DNA from: Phycisphaerales bacterium
GTDB taxonomy: Bacteria; Planctomycetota; Phycisphaerae; UBA1845; Fen-1342
DNA: 45,029 nucleotides
Assembly: GCA_016795025.1 (NCBI GenBank)
Contig: JAEUIR010000008.1
Span: forward strand, 1-45,029
Direction of reading: 5' to 3'
In this document: piece after piece, positions 26,355 through 34,960 of the stretch
Position numbering within the stretch: the stretch's first letter is position 1
Layout of the letters: the number at the start of each line of letters is the position of its first letter
Notes under the pieces: model-generated
Seen by the model: the letters and a program-made list of their open reading frames with translations, nothing else
Databases searched by the model: none
What the model was told of the DNA's origin: nothing
Made by a program: the position numbers and the translations under genes

Positions 26355-28193
26355 ATGTCCGAAAGCGAACCACGTTCGCGGCACTTTATTCAGCAGATCG
26401 TCGATGCCGACAATGCTGCCGGGCGCTGGGGTCATTGGCCGGATGGCCGGCCGCGCGTGCATACCCGCTTTCCACCGGAGCCGAACGGCTATCTGCACAT
26501 CGGCCATGCCAAGAGCATTTTGCTGAACTACGGGCTTGCAGACGAATTCGGCGGCAAATTCAACCTGCGTTTTGACGACACAAACCCGGTGAAGGAGGAG
26601 CAGGAATACGTTGACTCAATCATCGCCGATGTGCGCTGGCTCGGGGCGCGCTGGCCTGGCGCCCGCGACGACGATCCCGAGGCGGGGGTGCTTTACGCCA
26701 GCGACTATTTCCAGCAAATGCACGATTGGGCGGTCGAATTGATCAAGAAAGGCAAGGCATTTGTTTGCGATCTGAATGCGGAGCAGATTCGCGAGCATCG
26801 CGGAACGCTCACGCGACCGGGCCGCAACAGCCCTTTTCGTGATCGATCGGTGCAAGAGAATCTGGACCTGTTCGCGAAAATGACGCGCGGCGAATTTCCA
26901 GATGGCAGCCGAGTGTTGCGCGCGAAGATCGACATGACATCGCCGAATCTCAACCTGCGCGACCCGGTCATGTACCGGATTCTTCACGCGGACCATCATC
27001 GTCAGGGGGCGCGCTGGCACGTATATCCGATGTACGATTGGGCCCACGGGTTCGAGGATTCAATTGAAGGCATCACCCACAGCATTTGCACGCTCGAATT
27101 CGAGCATCACCGTCCGCTGTATGACTGGTTCATCGATGCGGTGAACGAAGGCAGAACGGCCGACGGCAGCGGCCCGTGGGGCCGCACGATTCACCATCCG
27201 CAGCAGATCGAATTCGCGCGGCTGAACCTGAATTACACCGTGATGAGCAAACGCAAGCTGCTCCATCTCGTGAAGGGCGGATTCGTGCGCGGCTGGGATG
27301 ATCCGCGGATGCCGACGATCAGCGGCCTGCGGCGCCGCGGTTATCCGCCTGAGGCGATCCGCGAATTTTGTTCGCGCATCGGCGTGGCGAAATTCAACGG
27401 CGTCAGTGAGGTGCAGTTGCTTGAGCACTGCGTCCGGGATGATCTCAACAAAACCGCCTCGCGCGTGATGGCAGTGCTGAACCCGATCAAGCTGGTCATC
27501 GAAAATTGGTCGGCGGAAACGGATGTCATTTGGCTGGACGCCGTGAATAATCCGGAGGATGCGGCGGCGGGGCATCGGCGCATTCCATTCTCGCGTGAAC
27601 TTTTCATCGAGCGCGACGATTTCATGGAAACGCCGCCGCCAAAATATTGGCGACTGTTTCCGGGTAATGAGGTTCGACTACGCTGGGCGTTCCTTGTGCG
27701 TTGCACGGGCGTGGTCAGGAACAGTCAGGGCGAAGTGATCGAAATCCGCTGCACCTACGATCCGGCCACGCGCGGCGGCGACACGCCTGACGGGCGCAAA
27801 GTCAAAAGCACGATTCACTGGGTAAGCGCCGCGCACGCCGCGCCAGCGGAAGTTCGACTGTACGATCGCTTGTTTCTATCGCCTGATCCCGAAGAAAGCT
27901 CAGCCGCAGGAAGCGAAGCGGAGACAGCCGCGCTTGGCGAATCCGCTGATCCATCGAGCGGCGCGCCGCGCGGTTCGGAGCCCTGGCTGGCAAATTTGAA
28001 TCCGGAATCGCTGCGCGTCGTGACCGCGATGGTCGAACCCTGCGCGCTCGAATTGCAGGTAGGTGCGCGCGTTCAATTCGAGCGGCACGGCTATTTCTGC
28101 GTCGATTCGGACTCGACTCTCACACGCCGCGTATTCAATCGCACCGTGGCATTGAAAGATTCCTGGGGCAAGGAACAACAGAAAAAAGCGTGA
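26355..28193 (+). CDS. glnS: Glutamine--tRNA ligase
   Basis: 612 residues from ATG 26355, with AGGAG upstream (8 bases). Class I synthetase motifs are clear: [15 protein letters not shown] with HIGH at 48-51, and the KMSKS equivalent VMSKRK at about 296-301. FDDTNP and the anticodon-binding beta-barrel part from about 340 are also typical. It charges tRNA-Gln directly, so this organism need not depend on the Glu-tRNA amidotransferase route for glutamine. It is longer than the ~550-residue enterobacterial enzyme, mainly from a low-complexity Ala/Ser/Glu/Gly insertion (~513-550) in the distal anticodon-binding part. Encoded alone. Confidence 0.97.
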   Translation: MSESEPRSRHFIQQIVDADNAAGRWGHWPDGRPRVHTRFPPEPNGYLHIGHAKSILLNYGLADEFGGKFNLRFDDTNPVKEEQEYVDSIIADVRWLGARWPGARDDDPEAGVLYASDYFQQMHDWAVELIKKGKAFVCDLNAEQIREHRGTLTRPGRNSPFRDRSVQENLDLFAKMTRGEFPDGSRVLRAKIDMTSPNLNLRDPVMYRILHADHHRQGARWHVYPMYDWAHGFEDSIEGITHSICTLEFEHHRPLYDWFIDAVNEGRTADGSGPWGRTIHHPQQIEFARLNLNYTVMSKRKLLHLVKGGFVRGWDDPRMPTISGLRRRGYPPEAIREFCSRIGVAKFNGVSEVQLLEHCVRDDLNKTASRVMAVLNPIKLVIENWSAETDVIWLDAVNNPEDAAAGHRRIPFSRELFIERDDFMETPPPKYWRLFPGNEVRLRWAFLVRCTGVVRNSQGEVIEIRCTYDPATRGGDTPDGRKVKSTIHWVSAAHAAPAEVRLYDRLFLSPDPEESSAAGSEAETAALGESADPSSGAPRGSEPWLANLNPESLRVVTAMVEPCALELQVGARVQFERHGYFCVDSDSTLTRRVFNRTVALKDSWGKEQQKKA

Positions 28194-28940
28194 TTGCGGA
28201 GGGCGAGGCTTCGCGATGCGCGTGCTCCGTGTGACGAGCGCCGCATGGCAATCTCCAAGCCTGATGCTTCGCGCGGAATAGATGGCGCCGGCCCAACGAC
28301 TGACCGGCGCCACGCCGACACCGCGCTGCGCTTCCCTCTCCAGAGAGCGACTGCGCAGCTTCCAGCGGCTGCGCAACGGCGCCGGCACACCTCTGCCGCG
28401 CGCCCTCTTCCTCCACGGCGTTACGCGCGGACGGGCACTCCAACGGACTTTTTTCGAGCACGCCGCACACGGCGGTTCGCGCGAACTACGAACGAATCGC
28501 CTCGGCGGATTCAATTCCACTCGCGCGGCGCGCTTATTTGTGTTTTTTCAGCGTGTTTCTGTGAACCCGCGCGGCCGCCGCGTTGTGCGACGACGACGCC
28601 AGCGCCGATGACGATGTCGGTGAACCTCAAATCGCAGCCGCTTGCCTCGCGGGCGCGGCGCGGTTCGCTGAAACATGATCGCACTCCCGGCCGAACCATT
28701 GGGGGCCGCGACGGACCAACTTTTGGGGAGAATCGCGAGAATGGGCAAACCATCCATCGCGGTCGGTCGAATGACCGCGATACGCTCAAAAAACTCTATG
28801 AGGCTACTATGTGGCTTTCAACGGCCGACCGATTTTCGCCGCGAAATTCGTGCGTGTTTGGGAGGCCATTTGCGTAAAAATCGTGTGCTGTTGAAATGAC
28901 AGCGTTTGCAGTGATTGAGAGAGTCGGGAGCTTTGAGGCG
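28194..28940. other. Gene-poor stretch, 747 bp
   Basis: Open frames here on both strands are Arg/Pro-rich and resemble no protein I recognise, so they look like chance frames in GC-rich DNA. A perfect 9-bp hairpin (ATCGCGGTC at 28756-28764, GACCGCGAT at 28773-28781) is present but lacks a U-run. No RNA gene or relic was identified. Confidence 0.5.
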
Positions 28941-29276
28941 CTATCGCACCCAAATCTCGTTGCGCACCGATTCGGTGCTGTCCATAAACCCGCCGCCGAG
29001 TCGATCATAAAATGATTGATCGTCATATTGGAATTGCGTGACATACGTTGTCGAGTCGAGCAGATAGCCGCGATCGTAGCTCGGCCAATTTAAGCGCCCT
29101 GCGAATGCCTCAGCGAAAACCGCGTCCTCGCGCGTCGGCCCTAGCGCCAGATTCGCGCAGCGCGGGCGCTCCGCGCGAATCACACTCGCCTCATATTCGC
29201 AGTCGCGCCCGCGGCGCGATGCGCATGAAACCAGCACCAATACGGGCAGAATCGTTAGCAGCTTCCTGAGCGCCAT
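28941..29276 (-). CDS. Small uncharacterised lipoprotein
   Basis: 111 residues from ATG 29276, which opens a lipoprotein signal: MALRKLLTILPVLVLVSC, lipobox L-V-S-C. A frame extending to 29474 adds a basic leader and is not preferred. The mature part has two further cysteines (RDC, PRC) and a Tyr/Asp-rich C-terminal half (SYDRGYLLD, FQYDDQSFYDRLGGG). I recognise no domain. It is probably anchored in the envelope. It is divergent from the lectin-domain protein at 29634. Confidence 0.65.
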   Translation of the reverse strand: MALRKLLTILPVLVLVSCASRRGRDCEYEASVIRAERPRCANLALGPTREDAVFAEAFAGRLNWPSYDRGYLLDSTTYVTQFQYDDQSFYDRLGGGFMDSTESVRNEIWVR

Positions 29277-29633
29277 CGATCCATCATAGGCGCGCCAACC
29301 GCGCACTTCGCTCGCCAATTTCCGTGCGAATCGTCCGCGATGTAATTCTCGCGAACGTAATCGGACTTCACGCTCTGGCTTCCGATGGGGTGGATTCAGA
29401 AGTCTCTTTTTATCCAGCGTCGTCGGGAGGACAGCACGCGCGACCCGAAAATTTCGTGCGGCTCTTGACCGCAAGCCACGCCAGATTTGCGTCTCAAACG
29501 ACTTTATTGGACAGAGCTAAAATCGCCCTATTCTCGCTTGAAAACCGCGCACGATCGCGAGTATCCTCAGCCCGAACAACGTGTCGCGAGATCCGAACTC
29601 GCCGACGGTGGGACAAGCCGAACAGGAAAAGAA
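29277..29633. other. Intergenic region between divergent genes, 357 bp
   Basis: It must contain promoters for the small lipoprotein (leftward) and the lectin-domain protein (rightward). I see no clear -35/-10 pair, hairpin or coding relic. The last 20 bases include AGGAAAAGAA, the ribosome site for 29634. Confidence 0.45.
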
Positions 29634-31475
29634 ATGAACACGCTGAAATCTGCGTCGCTGCATCGCCATTTGTCGCGGTTTCCAATAGCCATCTTCGCCG
29701 CATCGCTCTGTTGCGGGCCCGCGGTGGCCGGCGGCGGCGAAACCTGCGACGATCCTATCGTCGTCAGCATTGGCACCATAAACGGCTCAAACTCCTTTGC
29801 CGATGATGACGGCGACACCGGCAGCTTTGACTGCGAATCTGGAGACTTTTCGCCAGACGTTTACTACGCATTCACGCCGGAAGCGGACGGTCAATACACG
29901 GTGTCCACCTGCGGCGGCATCACCAATTTTGATACCGTGTTGTCCATCCACGACGGCTGCCCGCCGGAGGATAACTTCGTCGCCTGCAATGACGACGATT
30001 GCGATTTTCAGTCCTCGGTGACATTCGGCGCCAACGCGTTCGAAACATACATCATCCGCGTTGCGGGTTACGATGGCGACGAAGGACTCTACACGCTATC
30101 GATCAGCGGCGGGCCGGCGCTTTGCCCGTGCGAGTCTGCCATTCCGATTGCCGGTAATACCGTCAACAGCGCCACCACCGCGGTCGAATGTTTCAACCCC
30201 TGCTTCGATACCAACCTGGGCACAACGTGGGCCTGGACGCCCGATCTGGGAGGATTCGCGCTCACGCTCATTATGGATCACAGTTTCCCATCCGCGTTCT
30301 CAGCGCATTCCGCTTGTCCGCCGAGCGCCGAAAACATGATCACCTGCGGCGACGGCGATCAGCTTCAGTTCTGCGTCGAAGCCGGTCAGACTTATTATCT
30401 CCACATCGGCGCGCGGGACGGCGTCGGCGGTCCCTTCACGCTACTCTCGGTCGTCATCGACACAGGAATCTACGAGGGGCCGTTCATCAACCCCGCCAAT
30501 GGTCACGGCTATTACATCCTGGGCCAGAATAATTGGCAGGGCGCGGAAGCAGTCGCTCAGGCGCGCTGGGGCGCTCACCTGGTCACGATCAACGATGCGG
30601 CTGAGAACGAGTGGATTCGCTCGAACTTGAATAACTTCGGCGGGTTCGGCTTCGCTTTCTGGACAGGCATCAATGACGCGGCCTCGGACGGAAATTACAC
30701 GTGGGTCAGCGGCCAGCCGGTGACATACACGAACTGGCAAGTGGGCCAGCCCGATGGCGGCGGCGGCGCGCAATACGGCGTCATTTTCAGCGATGGAAAG
30801 TGGTATGATCACACTAACTGCGACCAGTTATTCAACGCGATCGCCGAAGTGGAACAAATCCTCCTGCCGACCGTCGCCGCCGGCCCGATCAATAATCCGG
30901 CCAACTGCAATGACTACTATCTGCTGAACGCCGGAACCTGGATCGAAGCCCAGATGGCCGCGGCACAACTCGGCGGCTATCTCGTGGCGATCAATGACGC
31001 GCCCGAAAACGAATGGGTCCGCGCCACGTTCGCGAATTACGAAAACCAAGCCCGCGCCGTCTGGATCGGCCTAAGCGACCGTGCCACCGAAGCAACGTTC
31101 GTCTGGGACAACGGCGACGCGCTGACATTTTCGGCGTGGAACGGCGGAGAGCCGAATAACCTCGGCAACGAAGATTACGTGGCCATGAACGAACCCGGTA
31201 CGGGTGGATGGAATGACACGCACAGCGGCGACCTGCTGATGGCGGTCGTCGAAAAGGCGACAAATCGCTGCCGCCCCGGCGACATGAACTGCGACGGCTT
31301 CGTCAATAACTTCGACATCGACCCGTTCGTTCTCGCGTTGACCGACGCGGATGCATATGCCGCGGAGTTCCCAAATTGCAACATCAATAACGCAGACGTG
31401 AACAACGATAACGCGGTAAACAATTTTGACATCGACCCGTTCGTGCTCTGCCTTGTGAACGCGGGCTGCCCGTAA
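29634..31475 (+). CDS. Secreted protein with two C-type lectin domains and dockerin-like end
   Basis: 613 residues from ATG 29634, with AGGAAAAG just upstream; a signal peptide ends near GPAVAG. Two pre-peptidase-like beta domains (~35-155 and ~158-275; motifs YYAFTPEADGQYTVSTCG, YIIRVAGYDGDEGLYTL) precede two C-type lectin-like domains (~281-408 and ~416-543; GAHLVTINDAAENEWIR, AVWIGLSDRATEATFVW, GEPNNLGNEDYV). The last ~65 residues hold two calcium-loop repeats (GDMNCDGFVNNFDIDPFV, ADVNNDNAVNNFDIDPFV) and end in a Cys pair (C-x6-C-P). It probably binds carbohydrate or cell-surface material outside the cell. No enzyme motif was seen. Confidence 0.88.
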   Translation: MNTLKSASLHRHLSRFPIAIFAASLCCGPAVAGGGETCDDPIVVSIGTINGSNSFADDDGDTGSFDCESGDFSPDVYYAFTPEADGQYTVSTCGGITNFDTVLSIHDGCPPEDNFVACNDDDCDFQSSVTFGANAFETYIIRVAGYDGDEGLYTLSISGGPALCPCESAIPIAGNTVNSATTAVECFNPCFDTNLGTTWAWTPDLGGFALTLIMDHSFPSAFSAHSACPPSAENMITCGDGDQLQFCVEAGQTYYLHIGARDGVGGPFTLLSVVIDTGIYEGPFINPANGHGYYILGQNNWQGAEAVAQARWGAHLVTINDAAENEWIRSNLNNFGGFGFAFWTGINDAASDGNYTWVSGQPVTYTNWQVGQPDGGGGAQYGVIFSDGKWYDHTNCDQLFNAIAEVEQILLPTVAAGPINNPANCNDYYLLNAGTWIEAQMAAAQLGGYLVAINDAPENEWVRATFANYENQARAVWIGLSDRATEATFVWDNGDALTFSAWNGGEPNNLGNEDYVAMNEPGTGGWNDTHSGDLLMAVVEKATNRCRPGDMNCDGFVNNFDIDPFVLALTDADAYAAEFPNCNINNADVNNDNAVNNFDIDPFVLCLVNAGCP

Positions 31476-31753
31476 GCGCTTCTGCGATCGCCGACGGAAA
31501 TGCCGACGAACGACACTGTTAGTCGGCTCGGGGGAGGGTCTCAGGGCCCCTGCCTCTTACGCCAAATCCAAATGACTGATGATCGGTGCCGAGTGGTCCT
31601 CGTTCCCCGCAAATCGGCGTATTTTTTCTGCAGGCTGGCGAGGCCAAAGGGACGTGACAGCTCAGCGATACCGACCGTACAATTCCCTGACACGCCGAAC
31701 GCGGGCGCGCTGTGGCGCTTGCCGCAAGCGATTTCAAGGAGGAAACCGCCGCC

Positions 31754-34309
31754 GTGCCGCCGTCCGTCCAGTCCGCTGCCTCGTTGAAGCCGCTCTTGGA
31801 AGAGTGCGGGTATACCGGTGCGCGGTTGCAGACCAAGTACACGATGGGCGACGTGGAGATTCCGCTGGTCGGGTTCGCAACACGCGAGCGCGACATGGAC
31901 TCGGCGTGCATCGCGGTGGTCGATGGCGGCAGCGACCCCATCGCGGCGGTGCGTTCGTGCTACGAGTTGGCCGCGCCCGTGGTGTGGGTACGGCACAACG
32001 GCTCGGTGGATTGGTGGATACAGAAACAGAATACGCCCGTGCGCTTTCAGAGCACGCCCGTTGGTCAGTTTGCCGCGCTCGTGCGGCAGTACAAGGACCA
32101 ACTCGACCCGATCAGCATCTATCAAGGCCGGACGCTGGCGCGGATCAATCCGGCGAAGCAACTCGATTTCGTGGACGCCGGGCTGTTGCCACTGCGGCGT
32201 GAAGAAGCGGGCAAGAAACTGCACGACACCGTCGAGTCGATGATCGCCGCGACGCTCAAGGCGATGCGGCGGTCCAAGCCAAGCAAGGACACCCTGCGCG
32301 ACGTGTTCACGTCGGTCTTTCGGATGCTCGCGGGGAAGATCCTCAAGGACAAGGGCATCGGCGAGTTTCCATCCGTTGACCTGAGCAAGCCCAAGGCGGT
32401 GCTGCACGCCGTCGCGGCGCACTACGACACAACGAACAAGAAGCCCGAACCGCCGTTGTCGGGCTACGACGTGCTGAAAGATGCGGCGACCCTGTTGTCG
32501 CAGGCCGGGAGCTTTGCCGTCGTCTCTCCGGAATCGCTGGCGTACGTCTACGAGCACACGCTCGTCACCAAACACTTGCGCAAGAAGCTCGGCATCCACG
32601 CTACGCCGCCCTGGCTTGTGGACTACATGGTCTGGCAGTTGTACGACTGGGTGCGGGAGATTCCCGTGGACGACCGGCACGTCTTCGAGCCCGCCTGCGG
32701 GCACGCGCCGTTCCTCCTGTCGATGATGCGGCTGCTCCGCATGGAGATGCACGGCAAGACGGACAAGGCGGTCCATGCCTACTTGAAGGAGCACATCCAC
32801 GGCGTGGAGATCGACGACTTCGCCCGCGAGATCGCCCGGCTCTCGCTCACGCTCGCGGACATCCCCAACCCCAACGGCTGGGACCTACAGAGCGGCGATA
32901 TGTTCGCCTCGGCCGTGCTTTCCACGGTGGCCAAGTCTGCACGTATCTTCCTGTCGAATCCGCCCTACGAGGCGTTTACCGAGAAACAGCGGAGAGACTA
33001 CGGACAGCACGGGGAACCGATCACGGCAACTACGAAGGCCGTCGAAATGCTCAAGCGGACGTTGCCAAACCTCCCGCCGGGTGGCGTCTTTGGCGTGGTG
33101 ATGCCCGTCGGCGTGTTGCACGACAAGGAAACCAAGACCGTTCGCGAGCAACTGCTCAAGGAGTTTGACCTCTCCGAGATCAATGTGTTCGCGGACAACC
33201 TGTTTGAGCACGGCGACCACGAAGTAGCCGTGCTCATGGGCCGCCGAAAGATGCCCGGGCGCAAGCCACCCGTGTTGATGTACCGCCGAGTGCGAGAAGG
33301 GGGGATGGCGGCGTTCAAGGAACGGCTGGCGTTCTCTTGGGAACAGGAGGTGTTGCTGAGCCGGTTCGCGTCGACCAAGGACAACGAGTTGCGCGTGCCG
33401 GAACTGGACGAAGTTTGGCAGAATCTCGCTGGGAATCAGCACCTTTCAAGAATCGCGTTTGTTGGACAGGGCTTTTCGTTCGAAGGCCAAGACTTGCCGG
33501 AAGGAACGGAGACGCTGGTGGCGAAGCCCCGAAAGGGGTTCAAGCCGTGCTTCGTTACGGCGCGTGGTGACATTCCCATTTATGAACTTCCCGAACGCAT
33601 GTGGATGAACCCGGGGGCGGATGCGATACAGAGGCCTCGCGCCGGTGTGGACGGAAAACCCGATCAGGTCATAGTCAATCACGCCCGCTCGAGCCGTGGA
33701 GCGTGGACCATGAAAGCCTGGCTCGATCGCGATGGTTGTGCAGTCAAGGGCAACTTCTTGGTGGTTCGCTCTACGGAGGCAAGGGTTTCAGGAACCGTAC
33801 TCTGGGCACTCCTGAATTCACCCTTGGCGAACGGATTCGTGTTCTCCCGGGCAACCAAACGCCACATCATTGGCGGAGACTTGCTTGAGATGCCGTTGCC
33901 GGCACTTGGCGATGTGCAGATAGAGCACATCGAAGCGGCGGCACGAAAATACCTTGATTCCACGCAGCGACTGAACGTCGCATTGGTCGACGAAGAAACA
34001 CGAATCGATGTCAAACAGGCTTTGCTTGAGATGGACGCCGCCGTGCTCCGCGCGTATGCCCTGCCTGTGAGACTCGAACGCCAGTTGCTCGACCTGTTCA
34101 ACGGTGCCGAGCGCAAGGGCGTCGGCTGCTCCTTCGGCGACTACTACCCCGCAACGTTCAAGTCCCTCGTGCCGCTGCACAAGTACATCTCGGCGGGCTA
34201 TCGCGGCTCGACGGTCGATCAGGTCGCGGCCCGGATGAAGCCCGGCGGTTCGGCGACGGTCACCGCCGCCCTGCGCGCCGCGGCGGAGGCGTTTGGAGGT
34301 GACGACTAA
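31754..34309 (+). CDS. N6-adenine DNA methyltransferase with apparent target-recognition region
   Basis: 851 residues from GTG 31754, chosen because AAGGAGG lies at 31736-31742 (spacing 11); an in-frame GTG at 31712 has no such site. Residues 1-270 are unassigned, with no canonical PD-(D/E)xK pattern seen. The methylase core has the SAM-binding motif EPACGHAPF (312-320) and catalytic N-P-P-Y (402-405), followed by the post-catalytic VVMPVGVLHDKETK and FEHGDHEVAVLMGRR. The C-terminal ~300 residues contain WALLNSPLANGFVFSR...IGGDLLEMPLP, resembling a type I specificity/target-recognition region, so the enzyme may recognise DNA by itself as type IIG enzymes do. The PIN nuclease gene follows without a gap. 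Confidence 0.85.
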   Translation: MPPSVQSAASLKPLLEECGYTGARLQTKYTMGDVEIPLVGFATRERDMDSACIAVVDGGSDPIAAVRSCYELAAPVVWVRHNGSVDWWIQKQNTPVRFQSTPVGQFAALVRQYKDQLDPISIYQGRTLARINPAKQLDFVDAGLLPLRREEAGKKLHDTVESMIAATLKAMRRSKPSKDTLRDVFTSVFRMLAGKILKDKGIGEFPSVDLSKPKAVLHAVAAHYDTTNKKPEPPLSGYDVLKDAATLLSQAGSFAVVSPESLAYVYEHTLVTKHLRKKLGIHATPPWLVDYMVWQLYDWVREIPVDDRHVFEPACGHAPFLLSMMRLLRMEMHGKTDKAVHAYLKEHIHGVEIDDFAREIARLSLTLADIPNPNGWDLQSGDMFASAVLSTVAKSARIFLSNPPYEAFTEKQRRDYGQHGEPITATTKAVEMLKRTLPNLPPGGVFGVVMPVGVLHDKETKTVREQLLKEFDLSEINVFADNLFEHGDHEVAVLMGRRKMPGRKPPVLMYRRVREGGMAAFKERLAFSWEQEVLLSRFASTKDNELRVPELDEVWQNLAGNQHLSRIAFVGQGFSFEGQDLPEGTETLVAKPRKGFKPCFVTARGDIPIYELPERMWMNPGADAIQRPRAGVDGKPDQVIVNHARSSRGAWTMKAWLDRDGCAVKGNFLVVRSTEARVSGTVLWALLNSPLANGFVFSRATKRHIIGGDLLEMPLPALGDVQIEHIEAAARKYLDSTQRLNVALVDEETRIDVKQALLEMDAAVLRAYALPVRLERQLLDLFNGAERKGVGCSFGDYYPATFKSLVPLHKYISAGYRGSTVDQVAARMKPGGSATVTAALRAAAEAFGGDD

Positions 34310-34867
34310 GTGCGTGACTTCCTCCTCGATACCCAAACGATCCGGTACTGGCACGACAGCGCGTGTGCGCAGCACGCCACCGTGAGCGGAAATGTCGCCG
34401 CGCTGCGAAAGCTGGCCATGTCGCTGGCGATCAAGCCGAAGCTGCTCATCTCCGTCGTCACTCTCGGCGAGATCGAGTTCGGGCACCAGGTCGCGCTGGC
34501 TCCCAATCCCGCCGCTCAGGCGGCGTACATGAAGTTCGTGCGGGAAGAACTGCCAGCGTCGTGGGAGGTATCGGAGGATGCGGCGCGAGCCTATGGCGAA
34601 CTCCGAGCGAGACTCTTCAACAAGTATGCGCCAGGCGACAAGCGCAAGCCCAAGATGCTGCCCGAGCAGTTGGTGGACCCCGCGACGGCCCGGGAACTGG
34701 GGATCCAAGAGAACGATCTTTGGATTTCCGCTCAGGCAATGGCGCACGGGATGGTGCTTGTGACCAACGACCGCATGGAGCGAATCCGCGATGTCGCATC
34801 CGGCATGAATCCTGGACTGCTAATCCAGAACTGGACACAACCGGGCGTGGCAAGCATCCCCTCGTAG
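34310..34867 (+). CDS. PIN-domain nuclease (VapC-like) coupled to the methylase
   Basis: 185 residues from GTG 34310, directly after the TAA stop of the methylase (34307-34309), so translation is probably coupled. The PIN acidic set is complete: D7 (FLLDTQ), E54 (TLGEIEFG), D136 (ENDLWISAQA) and D154 (VTNDRMERI), which would bind metal for RNA or DNA cleavage. It is longer than a typical VapC (~130-140) owing to extra helices around 60-130. There is no small antitoxin gene upstream, the usual VapB arrangement; the methylase takes that place. Either an independent toxin or the cleaving part of a methylase-linked system. Confidence 0.85.
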   Translation: MRDFLLDTQTIRYWHDSACAQHATVSGNVAALRKLAMSLAIKPKLLISVVTLGEIEFGHQVALAPNPAAQAAYMKFVREELPASWEVSEDAARAYGELRARLFNKYAPGDKRKPKMLPEQLVDPATARELGIQENDLWISAQAMAHGMVLVTNDRMERIRDVASGMNPGLLIQNWTQPGVASIPS

Positions 34868-34960
34868 GCCGACGCCCCCCGGCACCTCCGCAGGCGGCGT
34901 TTCTCCTTGCTTCCCTGCGGTTGGGAATGAGCATCCTATATTGAACTCCCCGCCGGCCGA

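Noticed and set aside
28756-28781. Hairpin as a Rho-independent terminator
   Set aside because: The stem is perfect but no U-run follows it on either strand, and it is over 500 bases from the nearest upstream stop codon.
31541-32800. 419-residue open frame antisense to the methylase
   Set aside because: Its product is Arg/His/Gln-rich with no recognisable motif, a mirror effect of GC-rich codons, and the opposite strand has a clear methylase.
31754-34309. BREX PglX or DISARM methylase
   Set aside because: The protein is shorter than PglX as I know it, and no PglZ, helicase or other BREX/DISARM partner is present nearby.
34310-34867. Ordinary VapBC toxin-antitoxin pair
   Set aside because: There is no small antitoxin gene on either side; the gene upstream is the 851-residue methylase.
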